Position numbers and translations under genes: made by a program
Assembly (NCBI RefSeq): GCF_001999245.1
Contig: NZ_CP019630.1
Location: 2,720,501 to 2,784,500, forward strand
Direction of reading: 5' to 3'
DNA from: Roseibium algicola
Lineage (GTDB): Bacteria; Pseudomonadota; Alphaproteobacteria; Rhizobiales; Stappiaceae
Length of the DNA stretch: 64,000 nucleotides
In this document: piece by piece, positions 1 to 8,799 of the stretch
Layout of the letters: each line of letters opens with the position of its first letter
Numbering within the stretch: the stretch's first letter is position 1
Notes under the pieces: generated by a model
Database searches by the model: none
The model's input: the letters and a program-made list of their open reading frames with translations, nothing else
Told to the model about the DNA's origin: nothing

Positions 1-1
1 G

Positions 2-514
2 CTTCTGATCACCGGCGGGGAAGGTGTCGGTTTTTCCTCCGGCTCGATGCTCGGCTATGGGGCGGCGGTGGCCTCGTGTCTGTTCTGGTCCAGCTATTCC
101 GTGCTTTCGCGCAGACTGGGTGCGGTGCCGACCGAAGCCGTTGCGGGGTTCTGTGTGATGACCGCAATCCTTTCGGGTGTCTGCCATCTGGCGCTGGAGG
201 AAACGATCCTGCCTGCATCGTCGCTGGAATGGGCATCGGTGCTGGCGCTTGCCGCTTTCCCGGTGGGACTTGCGTTTTTCACCTGGGACATCGGCGTCAA
301 GCATGGCGATATCCAGGTTCTGGGCGCAGCGGCCTATTCGGCGCCGCTCCTGTCCACCCTGTTGCTGATTGCCTTCGGCTTCGGGGCGCTGACACCTGCC
401 GTTGGCATCGCCTGTGTGGCGATTACGCTGGGGGCGGTGATTGCCGCAAAGGACATGATCTTCAAACGCCGGCAGAAAGCGCCGGTGAGCATGCAGGTAG
501 ACGAACTTCCGTGA
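2..514 (+). CDS. DMT/EamA-family transporter, C-terminal part
   Basis: The reading frame is open from the window edge, so the N-terminal half lies upstream; 170 residues are visible. They contain several hydrophobic segments typical of 10-TMS drug/metabolite exporters: one starting near the edge (LGYGAAVASCLFWSSY), a mid-segment with a TWDIGVKHGD loop, then the last two helices ending in AITLGAVIAAKD and a basic cytoplasmic tail. The WSSYSVLSRR and GDIQVLGAAAYSAPLLS stretches resemble EamA repeats. The substrate cannot be told from sequence. It ends 133 bases before the CitE-like gene, so it is probably a separate transcription unit. Confidence 0.8.
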   Translation, partial: LLITGGEGVGFSSGSMLGYGAAVASCLFWSSYSVLSRRLGAVPTEAVAGFCVMTAILSGVCHLALEETILPASSLEWASVLALAAFPVGLAFFTWDIGVKHGDIQVLGAAAYSAPLLSTLLLIAFGFGALTPAVGIACVAITLGAVIAAKDMIFKRRQKAPVSMQVDELP

Positions 515-647
515 TCGGCGGCAACGTCTGCGTTTGGCGGTACCCCGGTGCACGAACGCGGCCGTTCCCCCTTCGGCGAATTCCCCTGGCCGCCGCGATC
601 CACTAGGTTAACCGGAAATCTGTTTTCCCGACTTGCAGGATCGACCC

Positions 648-1532
648 ATGACAACACAGCCAAGACCCCGCCGTTCCGCTCTCTATATGCCCGGCTCCAA
701 CGCCCGGGCGCTGGAAAAGGCGGCAACGCTGGATGTGGACTGCCTGCTGCTGGACCTTGAAGACGCGGTTGCTCCCGATGCCAAGGACATGGCACGCACG
801 CAGATCGTCGAAGCCGTTTCGGCCCGTCCCTACGGCAATCGCGAGGTGGTGATCCGCATCAACGGGCTGGAGACGCCCTGGGGCGAAGACGATCTGGCGG
901 CAGCGGTGAAGGCCAATCCGGATGCCATTCTGGTGCCCAAGGTCAACGGCCCGGCCGACCTGCAGATGGTTGCGCACAAGCTATCGCTTCTGGGGGCGTC
1001 CGCGGACCTGAAACTCTGGGCCATGATGGAAACGCCGCTCGCCATGCTGAATGCCGCCGCCATCGGCGCCTGCGGTCTGGATCCGGCCGTGCGGCTGTCC
1101 TGTTTCGTGATGGGCACCAATGATCTGGCCAAGGAAACAAGGGCACGCCTCACGCCCGGCCGCGCCGCCATGACGCCCTGGCTGATGACCTGTGTTGCGG
1201 CAGCGCGTGCCGGTGGCATCGACATTCTGGACGGTGTCTACAATGCGTTTCAGGACGAGGAAGGTTTCGCCGCCGAATGCGCCCAGGGTGTCGACATGGG
1301 CATGGACGGCAAGACGCTGATCCACCCGAAACAGATCGCCCCCTGCCACGCAGCCTTCAGTCCGTCGGAAGAGGAAGTTGCCTGGGCACGCAAGATCAAT
1401 TCTCTGTTCGATGAGCCTGAAAATGCGGGCAAGGGCGCAATCCAGGTGGACGGCAAGATGGTTGAAAGGCTACATGCGGACATGGGCAAGCGGGTGATCG
1501 CCATCGCCGACGCCATCGCTGCCCGGACCTGA
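648..1532 (+). CDS. HpcH/HpaI (CitE-like) aldolase/citrate lyase family protein; CoA-ester lyase or malyl-CoA thioesterase type
   Basis: This 294-residue TIM-barrel protein has the CitE/Mcl signatures: the early RSALYMPGSN segment, LDLEDAVAPDAK near residue 36 (Mg-binding Asp/Glu), VIRING around residue 70 (CoA/phosphate Arg), METPLAML (second metal Glu), GTNDLAKE, and GKTLIHPKQI near the end. Family members cleave or hydrolyse malyl-CoA, citramalyl-CoA or related esters, and the exact substrate is not resolvable here. I chose the ATG at 648, preceded by AGGA at a 7-base gap, over the TTG at 633. A DUF1737 gene follows 17 bases later and may be cotranscribed. Confidence 0.85.
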   Translation: MTTQPRPRRSALYMPGSNARALEKAATLDVDCLLLDLEDAVAPDAKDMARTQIVEAVSARPYGNREVVIRINGLETPWGEDDLAAAVKANPDAILVPKVNGPADLQMVAHKLSLLGASADLKLWAMMETPLAMLNAAAIGACGLDPAVRLSCFVMGTNDLAKETRARLTPGRAAMTPWLMTCVAAARAGGIDILDGVYNAFQDEEGFAAECAQGVDMGMDGKTLIHPKQIAPCHAAFSPSEEEVAWARKINSLFDEPENAGKGAIQVDGKMVERLHADMGKRVIAIADAIAART

Positions 1533-1549
1533 CACACAAGAGAGCTCTC

Positions 1550-1756
1550 ATGAAACTCTACCGCTTCATCACCGGCATCGACGACAGCGAATTCTGCCAC
1601 CGGGTTACCCAGGCTCTCAACAAGGGCTGGCAGCTGTCCGGTTCTCCTTCGCTCACCTACGACGCAACGCGTGGCGCGACCATTTGCGGCCAGGCAGTGA
1701 CAAAGGAAGTCGAAGGCGTTGAATACTCCCGGGACATCAAGCTCGGCGACTACTGA
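1550..1756 (+). CDS. DUF1737 domain-containing small protein
   Basis: This 68-residue protein has the DUF1737 pattern: LYRFITGIDDSEFCHRV at the start, then the LNKGWQLSGSPS motif and a GQAVTKEV segment near the end. Proteins of this family are small and soluble, and their role is unknown. It is preceded by an AGAGAG-like ribosome site and lies 17 bases after the CitE-like gene. A strong hairpin terminator follows at about 1808. Confidence 0.85.
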   Translation: MKLYRFITGIDDSEFCHRVTQALNKGWQLSGSPSLTYDATRGATICGQAVTKEVEGVEYSRDIKLGDY

Positions 1757-1807
1757 TCGCAGTCGGTTCCATGAATCAGGTTGCTCTGAGCGAGCGCTGA
1801 AAATTCA

Positions 1808-1836
1808 ACGGCCCCGGAAAGTTCCGGGGCCGTTTC
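1808..1836 (+). terminator. Rho-independent terminator after the DUF1737 gene
   Basis: A perfect 12-bp inverted repeat (ACGGCCCCGGAA / TTCCGGGGCCGT) with a two-base formal loop is followed by TTT. It closes the CitE-like/DUF1737 unit and lies 30 bases before the convergent sulfatase stop, so it may serve both directions. Confidence 0.8.
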
Positions 1837-1864
1837 GCTTTGTCGGGTCATGAAGTTCGGGGCG

Positions 1865-3451
1865 CTACTGCATCCCCTTCGACAGGAAGTCCTCGACGAT
1901 GTTCGACATGTTGAACGACGCCCCGCCCTGGACCGGGGGATAGTCTGCAAGGCTCTGCAGATGCTGACCCATGAGCACGCCCATCGGCTGGATAAGCCAC
2001 GATACCTTCTGCATCAGGTGTCCGTAGCCATCGGTTGAATCGTAGCTTTCAAACGGATCCGCTCGGATGTTGAACACCAAAGGTGCTGTCCGCGGAACCA
2101 GGTTGGCGTAATAATCTTCCTTGGTCGAGAAGTGGAATTTCCACGGTCCCATCCTGATCGCCGTCAGCACGCTTTCGTAATAGTGGAAGATGTGGTTGCG
2201 ATTGGAATTGGCCTGTTCGCCCTTCCAGTAAGCCAGGTTGTTGACGCCGTCGATGAACTGCTGCTTCTCGGCCATCACTTCAGCCTTGACGTCTTCAATG
2301 CCGGCTGCGGCTGCCAGGGTGGTGAACATGTCCTGGTGTGCCTGAATTCCGGTTAGCGTCTTGCCGGCTTCCAGTATGTTCGGCCAGCGAACCATGGAAA
2401 TGACACGGACGCCGCCTTCATAGGTGGTCATCTTTTCGCCCCGGAACGGAGTGGTTGCGCCGTGGGGCCAGGAAGAATGCTCGGGTCCGTTGTCGGTCGA
2501 ATACCAGACAATGGTGTTTTCGGTCAGGCCCTGTTGGTCGAGCCAGTCCAGCACCAGGCCAATATCATGGTCGTGCTGCAGCATGCCCGAGCCGTGGTAG
2601 TCGGCTTCGGTCGTATAGGTTTCTGCGGCGTAGCGCCACTCGTCGTTCAGCCGCGTATAGAGATGCATGCGGCTGGTGTTCAGCCAGACAAAGAACGGTT
2701 CGCCCGCTTCCTGGGCGTTTTTCATGAAGTCCTTGGCCAGAGGGATGACTTCACCCTCGTCGAAGTTCTTCATCCGTTCCTGGGTGAGCGGACCGGTGTC
2801 CTCAACGGTCTGCTTGCCTATGACACCAAACCTGGGCTGTTCGGTATCGTCGAAGGTTTCCGATGCAAAACTGTGTATGACGCCACGTGTTCCGAACTGC
2901 TTCTCGTATTCCTCAAGGCTGCCTGAAAAAGCTTCACCGAACCGCTGGTAGTCGCGCTGTTCGGCTTCTTCCTGCGTATTGAGATGATAGAGATTACCGA
3001 AGAATTCGTCGAAGCCATGGACGGTGGGCAGGTGTTCGTTCCGGTCACCCAGATGGTTCTTGCCGAAATGTCCCGTGCGGTATCCGATCTGTTTCAGTTC
3101 TTCCGCAAGCGTTGGCGATTCTGCTTTCAGACCAAGCGGAGACCCAGGTTGACCCACGGTGGTCATGCCGGACCTGATCGGGTACTGACCGGTCAGGAAG
3201 GCCGCGCGGCCTGCGGTGCAGCTCGGCTGGGCGTAGTGATCGGTGAAGCGGAGGCCTTCATTCGCCAGGCGGTCGATGTTGGGCGTGGTGTAACCCATGG
3301 TGCCCATGCCGTAGGCGGAAACATTCTGCCAACCGACATCGTCGCCCCAGATGACCAATATGTTTGGTGGTTTTGACTCTTGCGCCATGGACGTTGTGCA
3401 CGTCATGAGAAGTGCGATGGGCAAGCCTGCAAGCAGATGTCGAAAAGACAT
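1865..3451 (-). CDS. Secreted arylsulfatase (type I, formylglycine-dependent)
   Basis: This 528-residue sulfatase has a signal peptide ([15 protein letters not shown] to about SMAQ), so it is likely periplasmic. [13 protein letters not shown] supplies the first metal-binding Asp pair. The modification motif is [13 protein letters not shown]: Cys for conversion to formylglycine, then [14 protein letters not shown] and [15 protein letters not shown] carry further active-site Lys/His and Asp-Asn residues. It hydrolyses a sulfate ester; the substrate is unknown. The ATG at 3451 follows a GGGAGA ribosome site; upstream in-frame codons give an implausible N-terminus. No formylglycine-generating enzyme gene is in the window. 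Confidence 0.92.
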   Translation of the reverse strand: MSFRHLLAGLPIALLMTCTTSMAQESKPPNILVIWGDDVGWQNVSAYGMGTMGYTTPNIDRLANEGLRFTDHYAQPSCTAGRAAFLTGQYPIRSGMTTVGQPGSPLGLKAESPTLAEELKQIGYRTGHFGKNHLGDRNEHLPTVHGFDEFFGNLYHLNTQEEAEQRDYQRFGEAFSGSLEEYEKQFGTRGVIHSFASETFDDTEQPRFGVIGKQTVEDTGPLTQERMKNFDEGEVIPLAKDFMKNAQEAGEPFFVWLNTSRMHLYTRLNDEWRYAAETYTTEADYHGSGMLQHDHDIGLVLDWLDQQGLTENTIVWYSTDNGPEHSSWPHGATTPFRGEKMTTYEGGVRVISMVRWPNILEAGKTLTGIQAHQDMFTTLAAAAGIEDVKAEVMAEKQQFIDGVNNLAYWKGEQANSNRNHIFHYYESVLTAIRMGPWKFHFSTKEDYYANLVPRTAPLVFNIRADPFESYDSTDGYGHLMQKVSWLIQPMGVLMGQHLQSLADYPPVQGGASFNMSNIVEDFLSKGMQ

Positions 3452-3623
3452 GATCCTCGTCTCCCTTGAACACGCTCGGTGAGTTCCTCTGGGAGAGTAG
3501 ACGCAACATGGCAATTAGCCAAGCTGTGATAGTACTTACGCTTAATGCACGGAGTGGTCGTATTCGGGATATATCCGGGATTTGCCCGGGGATTTGTTCG
3601 GGTTCTGGTGTCGCCAAACAGGC

Positions 3624-4157
3624 TCAGGCCTCAGCGGATACCGTGGCCCTGTCCGCAAGGCCGTCCTGAAGCAGATCCTCAACAAACCAGGCCGCAAACT
3701 GGTGACGGCCCGAAACGCCGGCCTTTGCGTAGATCCTGGTCAATTGGGCGCGCACGGTTCCCTGTGCCGCGCCCCGCAGCTGGGCGATTTCGGAAAGATC
3801 CAGGCCTTTCAGGGCCAGGAGGCCGACATCGCTTTCGGCAGGCGTCAGGCCCCATTCGGCAAACTGGACGTCAATAATCCGGGCAAGATCGCCGCGGGCG
3901 GCTCCAAGGGCGCGCTCCTGATTGCGCAGTCTTTCCAGGGTGAGCCGCAGCTGCCAGCCGGCCAGGAAAATGCCGACGATCAACACGAAGGCGACAAAGA
4001 ATTCGAAAATGGAATGCGGGCTGCTGACGTCGGTCACAAGATCGGTAAAGGCATCTCCGACAAAGAAGATCGCGGCAACGGACTGCAACAGCATGAACGC
4101 GGCAAGGGCGGTCGTCTCCCGCCGCCCCTGTCGAAGGTTGATCCCTGTAAAAGTCAT
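3624..4157 (-). CDS. Membrane-anchored LuxR-type (HTH) regulator
   Basis: The 177-residue product has two predicted membrane helices in its first 70 residues (TTALAAFMLLQSVAAIFFVG and FEFFVAFVLIVGIFLAGW). A short coiled-coil linker (LTLERLRNQERAL) follows, then a C-terminal LuxR-like HTH (LTPAESDVGLLALKGLDLSEIA, then AAQGTVRAQLTRIYAKAGVSGR). This layout implies a regulator held at the inner membrane. Its ATG overlaps the stop of the cytochrome b gene (ATGA), so the two are translationally coupled, with PepSY upstream. The clear inference is that it senses something linked to the cytochrome/PepSY pair; the signal is unknown. Confidence 0.85.
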   Translation of the reverse strand: MTFTGINLRQGRRETTALAAFMLLQSVAAIFFVGDAFTDLVTDVSSPHSIFEFFVAFVLIVGIFLAGWQLRLTLERLRNQERALGAARGDLARIIDVQFAEWGLTPAESDVGLLALKGLDLSEIAQLRGAAQGTVRAQLTRIYAKAGVSGRHQFAAWFVEDLLQDGLADRATVSAEA

Positions 4158-4753
4158 TTGTCCTTGATCCGGCCAACCAGCATGGGTCGGACCAGATTAC
4201 GCCTCGTCGCGCGACTTTCAACTGCGACACCTGCGACATGGATCAGGGCCAGCACCAGCATCAGGTTGGCTGCGATTTCATGAACTTCCTTTGCAGCTTC
4301 CCCCAGCACCTTGCTGTCTTCGCCCTTTTCATCATCGTCGTCCTTGACGAGCACCGACCAGTCTCCAGCAGCAACCGCCGCCTTTTCCTCGGCAATCGTG
4401 ATGGGGCTCTTGGCGCCGGTCATGTAAAGGCCGGTTCCGGTTACCACCACAAGGCAGGCCCAGAGCGCATAGACCATGATCGCTCCGGCGGGATTATGGG
4501 AGCGGTAGTGGCGCGGGCTACCGCGAACGAGATCGATCAGGTGAGACACCGCAGCGCGCGGATCAGGTGGAAAGGCGGAGAACCTGGCTTCCGCCGGTCC
4601 GAGAAATCCCCAGACAAAACGGAGCGCAAGCAGGGCGAGAACTCCCCAGCCAATCCAGATGTGAATGGTGCCACCCGGCTTGTTGAGGAGACCGTTGGCT
4701 ATCACCGCGACTGCGATCAGCCAATGGCTGATACGCACCAGCGGATCCCACAA
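4154..4753 (-). CDS. Cytochrome b561-type membrane protein (start uncertain, possible frameshift)
   Basis: The frame encodes a cytochrome b561 (Ni-Fe hydrogenase b-subunit-like) protein. WDPLVRISHWLIAVAV holds the first haem His, and IHIWIGWGVLALLALRFVWG, MVYALWACLVVVTGTGLYM and VHEIAANLMLVLALIHVAGV form the other helices with His pairs. A charged loop (KDDDDEKGEDSK) lies between helices 3 and 4. The only in-frame start close to the conserved region is TTG at 4753, which has no clear ribosome site. An ATG at 4806, directly after the PepSY stop, opens a matching N-terminus in another frame but goes out of frame at a six-C run. Another in-frame ATG is at 4885, inside PepSY. The coordinates given are the minimal product. 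Confidence 0.75.
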   Translation of the reverse strand: MWDPLVRISHWLIAVAVIANGLLNKPGGTIHIWIGWGVLALLALRFVWGFLGPAEARFSAFPPDPRAAVSHLIDLVRGSPRHYRSHNPAGAIMVYALWACLVVVTGTGLYMTGAKSPITIAEEKAAVAAGDWSVLVKDDDDEKGEDSKVLGEAAKEVHEIAANLMLVLALIHVAGVAVESRATRRNLVRPMLVGRIKDK

Positions 4754-4808
4754 TTCGGGGGGCTTTGTGCCCCCTCGTTCGATTGCGGGTTGTTTGAGGC
4801 ACCCATGA

Positions 4809-5069
4809 TCAGTCTTCGTTCTTGACGTTGGTGACCTTGCCGGATTTCGGGTCGATGTAGACTTCCCAAAGCTTGTTTTCCGCATCGGTGCATTTCGCTT
4901 CGATCTTGCCGTCCTCGGCTTCGAATTCCTTGACGGTGCAACCGGCCTTGGCCAGGGCTGCGGTGGCCTCCTCGGGATTGGTGCCGACCATGTCACCAAC
5001 GGCGGGCATGGCCTGCGCGGCGACCGGAGCAAGGCAGAGGCAAAGTACGGCGAGAGATTTCTTCAGCAT
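4809..5069 (-). CDS. PepSY domain-containing periplasmic protein
   Basis: This small (86-residue) secreted protein begins with a signal peptide (MLKKSLAVLCLCLAPVAAQA). A PepSY-like domain follows (TNPEEATAALAKAGCTVKEF, then KCTDAENKLWEVYIDPKSGK). The ATG at 5069 has AAGGA 7 bases upstream and is preferred over the ATG at 5084. PepSY proteins are often paired with b-type cytochromes, and here the cytochrome b gene follows almost directly. The likely role is a periplasmic partner or inhibitor-type module for that cytochrome; this is an inference from context. Confidence 0.85.
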   Translation of the reverse strand: MLKKSLAVLCLCLAPVAAQAMPAVGDMVGTNPEEATAALAKAGCTVKEFEAEDGKIEAKCTDAENKLWEVYIDPKSGKVTNVKNED

Positions 5070-5348
5070 GATTGTGTCCTTCATCAGGTTTCTGCGACCG
5101 TTGCGGTCTTCGTCCTGATTGGCCGCAAACTCGGCTTCGGTCGATTGACGGACTGCTGACGCCGGGCATCATAAGCAGATGCTTACGCGCGGATTTCGAT
5201 CCTTCAGCAGCCGTCCAGAAGGTCAAACCAGGCAAATGGTCTTGCCAGGGTTGAAACGGCTGAAATGAATTGCGAAGTCATGGGAACAGGAATTGCTCCG
5301 GCACATTTGCGAGCCGGTATTTTCAATTTGCATCAAGGAAACAGGCCG

Positions 5349-5960
5349 TTGCGCATCTTTTCCCTACTGGCGCACCCCAGGGACAACAGCTTCTGCCATG
5401 CGCTGTCAAAACAGGCGCGTGATGCTCTGGAGGCCGAGGGGCACCAGATAGATCACCACGATCTTTACGCCGAAGAGTTCGATCCCTGTCTGACAGCAGA
5501 GGAAGCCTACTCGATCGGCGATACCCTGGAAGAAGTGCTGTCCCGTTCAGAGGATGCCGTTGTTGCGCGGCACAGGGAAGGTATTTTGAACGCCGATGGT
5601 CTGCTGGTCGTCCATCCGAACTGGTGGGGCAAACCGCCGGCGATCCTTGCAGGCTGGATCGACCGTGTGCTTGTGCCGGGTGGTGCCTATCGGCTGCAGA
5701 CTGCCGACGGTCTGCCGGAAGGGCTGCTGTCGATCCGCAAGGCCGTCGTCTTCAACACGTCCGACACCGAGGCGGAGCGAGAGCGGCTAGATCTTGGAGA
5801 CCCGCTGGAGCTGATCTGGGGCCGGTGCGTGCTGCCATATTGTGGCGCTCTGGATTACGAGCGCCACGTCTTCAGGCCCGTTGTGGGCAGCTCCTATCCC
5901 CAGCGGCAAGACTGGCTGGAAGAAACCGCCCATATTTGTCGAAGCGCCTTTGATGGTTGA
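5349..5960 (+). CDS. NAD(P)H oxidoreductase, flavodoxin-like fold (NQO/KefF family)
   Basis: The product (203 residues from TTG 5349) starts with RIFSLLAHPRDNSFCHAL, the FMN/FAD-binding beginning of Flavodoxin_2 proteins. LVVHPNWWGKPPAILAGWIDRV with PGGAYR follows, as in quinone reductases. These enzymes reduce quinones or related electrophiles with NAD(P)H. I prefer TTG 5349, which has AAGGA 8 bases upstream and places the fold at the true N-terminus. An in-frame ATG at 5265 would add 28 residues without family similarity. The gene diverges from the PepSY/cytochrome b cluster and ends one base before the convergent monooxygenase stop. Confidence 0.85.
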   Translation: MRIFSLLAHPRDNSFCHALSKQARDALEAEGHQIDHHDLYAEEFDPCLTAEEAYSIGDTLEEVLSRSEDAVVARHREGILNADGLLVVHPNWWGKPPAILAGWIDRVLVPGGAYRLQTADGLPEGLLSIRKAVVFNTSDTEAERERLDLGDPLELIWGRCVLPYCGALDYERHVFRPVVGSSYPQRQDWLEETAHICRSAFDG

Positions 5961-6956
5961 CTAAGCTTTCACGAGATCCTTCAGGACGTCGGCCGCGAGC
6001 TGGAAGGATTTCACGCGGGCGCCGTGATCATGGATCATGCCGGTGATCATCAGTTCGTCGGGCTGGTAGCGGGTGATGATTGCCGACAGTTGGTCGCGGA
6101 TCGTCGCCGGAGATCCCGTTGCCGAGCAGGACAGGGCGTGTTCGACCTGCGCCAGAACGGCGGGCGGAATTTCGGCGGGGACATTTTCCACCGGCAGGGG
6201 CAGTTTACCGGGGTTGCCCATGCGCAACCGGGCGAAAGCGAGCAACTGGGAAGAGCGCAGGTAATCTGCCTCTTCGTCGGTGTCGGCAGCAAATACGCCA
6301 GCTGCCACCATCACATGCGGTCTGGCGAGCTGCGGCGACGGCTGGAAGGTTGCCCGGTAGATCTCCAGCGCTTCTTCCAGCATGTCCGGTGCGAAATGGG
6401 AGGCAAAGGCATAGGGCAGCCCGAAGGCCGCCGCGAGTTGCGCCCCGTAAAGGCTCGAGCCAAGGATCCAGATCGGTACCTGCGTGCCTTCGCCCGGGAT
6501 CGCGCGCACCCTGCTGGTTTCAGAAGCGGTTCTGAAATAGCCCATCAGCTCCTGGACATCCTGCGGAAAACTGTCCTCACCGGCCATGTGGCGACGCAGG
6601 GCCCTGGCCGTCGCCATGTCCGTGCCCGGGGCGCGGCCCAGGCCCAGGTCGATCCGGCCCGGGTACAGCGTTGCCAGCGTGCCGAATTGCTCGGCGATGA
6701 TCAGCGGCGAGTGGTTGGGCAGCATGATACCGCCCGCGCCGACGCGCATGGTGGAGGTTGCTGCCGCCACCTGGCCGATGACAAGCGATGTAGCGGCGCT
6801 GGCGATGCCCGGCATGTTGTGATGCTCGGCCAGCCAGTAGCGATGGTAGCCTGCCTGTTCCGCGGACCGCGCCAGATCGACCGTGTTTGCTAGAGCCGCG
6901 GCCGCTGTCTGGCCTTCCGGCACAGGGGACAGATCGAGAAGGGAAAAATGCTGCAT
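5961..6956 (-). CDS. LLM-class flavin-dependent oxidoreductase (luciferase-like monooxygenase)
   Basis: This 331-residue protein has the single-subunit luciferase-like family pattern: [11 protein letters not shown] at the start, [44 protein letters not shown] and [10 protein letters not shown]. Such proteins bind FMN and oxidise small substrates; the closest annotated members are YhbW-like and have no firm substrate. The ATG at 6956 has GGAG at a 6-base gap, and the upstream in-frame start at 6998 lacks family sequence. The stop abuts that of the convergent quinone-reductase gene. Confidence 0.9.
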   Translation of the reverse strand: MQHFSLLDLSPVPEGQTAAAALANTVDLARSAEQAGYHRYWLAEHHNMPGIASAATSLVIGQVAAATSTMRVGAGGIMLPNHSPLIIAEQFGTLATLYPGRIDLGLGRAPGTDMATARALRRHMAGEDSFPQDVQELMGYFRTASETSRVRAIPGEGTQVPIWILGSSLYGAQLAAAFGLPYAFASHFAPDMLEEALEIYRATFQPSPQLARPHVMVAAGVFAADTDEEADYLRSSQLLAFARLRMGNPGKLPLPVENVPAEIPPAVLAQVEHALSCSATGSPATIRDQLSAIITRYQPDELMITGMIHDHGARVKSFQLAADVLKDLVKA

Positions 6957-7085
6957 GGATATCTCCGTTGGAGCTCCATGTAGGATCTGAAAACCCACCC
7001 GCCAAGGTCAAGTTTTGTCGGCAGCCTGCTTTGGCGCAGCCTTCCCAGGTGCTTAGACGCGCAGGGCTCCCGGGGTCAGCGGGAT

Positions 7086-8048
7086 CTATTCGGCGAATGT
7101 CGCTTCGAACACACGCTCGTAGATATGCTTCACCGCTTCGGTCTCTTCAGACCCCTGCCGGGCAAGGTTGCCGAGACCTGGCGCGGCGTTGACTTCCAGG
7201 ACAACAGGTTCTGCGTTGGCCGCAGTTGGCAAGATCAGGTCAACGGCGGCATAGCGCAGAGACAGGGTCTGTGCGGCCTTGCGGGCAAGGGCTGCAAGGT
7301 CCGGGGCGAGCGAGCCGGTGACAATTCTGGCCGTGCCGCCTGCGGACAGATTGACCACGGGCAGAAGCGTGACCGTCTGGCCTGGCGCGGGAACCGTTTC
7401 CGGCATCAGCCCTTGTTGCTGCAGTTCGAGGACGAGGCGGGGGTCGGCAGCGTCGAAGCGCGGATCGGCGCCGATGATCTCGGCAATGTTGCGATGACCG
7501 TCGCCCGTGATCTGAGGCGGATGGCGTTCGATGACGCACAGCACATCGTCGTCCAGAACGATAATTCTCAGTTCCTGTCCGCGGATTTCAGGTTGCACCA
7601 GCAGCTGGTCGTTGCTCTTGGCGAGGGTTTGCAGGGCCGTTTGAAGGGTGTGACTGGTGTCGACCCGCACTACGTCCCGCCCTTCCCGGCCACAGTTCGG
7701 TTTGACGTAAAGCGGGAACCCCTGGTTCCCGGCAAAATCCAGAAGGTCTTGCGGCGCAGTTCGGCTCGTGCGGATGTCGTGTGCGAAAACCAGAAGTCCG
7801 TCCGGCACTGTCAGGCCTGCGGCCTTCAGAAAGGCCGCGGCATAGGCCTTGTCGGTGGCGATTTCCGCTGCGCCGAGCGTGTTGAGGTCGAACCTTGTGC
7901 CCTTGAAGAACCAGCGCTTGCCGGACGGGCTTTCGACCATGCCGGCATGGCCATGGCCGTCGCCCGCCGTCAGGCGGTAGCCTTTGCGGGCGCAATAGAC
8001 TTCAAGCAGGTCAAAGACGAGTGCGCGCCGGCCGGCCGTTTCCGTCAT
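7086..8048 (-). CDS. ATP-grasp domain protein (glutathione/cyanophycin-synthetase-like ligase)
   Basis: This 320-residue protein carries an ATP-grasp fold. RWFFKGTRFDLNTLGAAEIA and DKAYAAAFLKAAGLTVP lead into FPLYVKPNCGREGRDVVRV (nucleotide-binding Lys and glycine-rich loop). Next come VQPEIRGQELRIIVLDDDV and, near the C-terminus, VVLEVNAAPGLGN with the Mg-binding Glu/Asn. These are typical of carboxylate-amine ligases such as the cyanophycin-synthetase ATP-grasp module. It lacks the second half of cyanophycin synthetase. The substrates are unknown. The ATG at 8048 starts 20 bases after the lolA stop, so the two may be cotranscribed. Confidence 0.85.
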   Translation of the reverse strand: MTETAGRRALVFDLLEVYCARKGYRLTAGDGHGHAGMVESPSGKRWFFKGTRFDLNTLGAAEIATDKAYAAAFLKAAGLTVPDGLLVFAHDIRTSRTAPQDLLDFAGNQGFPLYVKPNCGREGRDVVRVDTSHTLQTALQTLAKSNDQLLVQPEIRGQELRIIVLDDDVLCVIERHPPQITGDGHRNIAEIIGADPRFDAADPRLVLELQQQGLMPETVPAPGQTVTLLPVVNLSAGGTARIVTGSLAPDLAALARKAAQTLSLRYAAVDLILPTAANAEPVVLEVNAAPGLGNLARQGSEETEAVKHIYERVFEATFAE

Positions 8049-8067
8049 GCTGGGGCCAGCCGGGCTG

Positions 8068-8715
8068 TCAGTTGTTTTTCTGGCGGGCGTTGGCCAGATA
8101 ATCGATCTTGAAAAGGTCCGGATTGGTCGGGCCATTGGACACAACGTTATAGACCGCAACGGAGGTGTCGTAGCCCTGCTGGTCGGTAACGGTCCACTGC
8201 TTCAATGCGTAGTCCTTGGCATCGAAGATCAGCGTCAGCGTACCGGAGTTGAACTTGGTCTTGTCCAGGATCGTGACGGTGATCAGGTCTTCTTCCACCA
8301 GAACGTTGGTGACGTTGGTGTCCTTCTGCAGGTCGATGTCGTCGGACAGCAGGAAGCGCAGCGGCGTCTGGCCAAGAGGCCAGATGTCCTGGGTGTTCAG
8401 CTTGCGGTCGCGCACGGACACCGACTTGCCGTCGGCCACAATGTCGAGCACGGAAGGCTTGTTGTAGTAGAAGCGCACCTTGCCCGGGCGGGCCATGTAG
8501 AACTTGCCGTCGGACTGGTTTCCGTCAGGACCGAACTGGATGAAGTCGCCATGCATGGTCTTCACCGAGTTGAAATAGGAGTTGAGATCCCTGAGGGCAT
8601 TTTGTTCCTGCTCGGTCAGCGCCGCGGCGGGCAGCAGTGCCGACAGGGACAGAGCCGCAGCAATGCCAGCTGCCAGCATAGGTTTGATCAGGCGGGAAGC
8701 GAAGCGTTTCAGCAT
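8068..8715 (-). CDS. lolA: Outer-membrane lipoprotein carrier protein LolA-like
   Basis: The 215-residue product has an N-terminal signal sequence (LIKPMLAAGIAAALSLSALL to about PAAALT). A LolA-type beta-barrel half follows: YFNSVKTMHGDFIQFGPDGN, then GKFYMARPGKVRFYYNKP and a ten-stranded pattern to the end. LolA carries lipoproteins across the periplasm from LolCDE to the outer membrane. It sits directly after ftsK on the same strand, with about 80 bases between, an arrangement common in alphaproteobacteria. An AGGA-like element precedes the ATG. Confidence 0.9.
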   Translation of the reverse strand: MLKRFASRLIKPMLAAGIAAALSLSALLPAAALTEQEQNALRDLNSYFNSVKTMHGDFIQFGPDGNQSDGKFYMARPGKVRFYYNKPSVLDIVADGKSVSVRDRKLNTQDIWPLGQTPLRFLLSDDIDLQKDTNVTNVLVEEDLITVTILDKTKFNSGTLTLIFDAKDYALKQWTVTDQQGYDTSVAVYNVVSNGPTNPDLFKIDYLANARQKNN

Positions 8716-8799
8716 GATGCAATGTCCTAAATCGTTCTCTGTGTGACACGTTTCCCCCTAGCTAGGGAGCGTGTGTGGCAAAGCTTTGGCAGTTTACCA

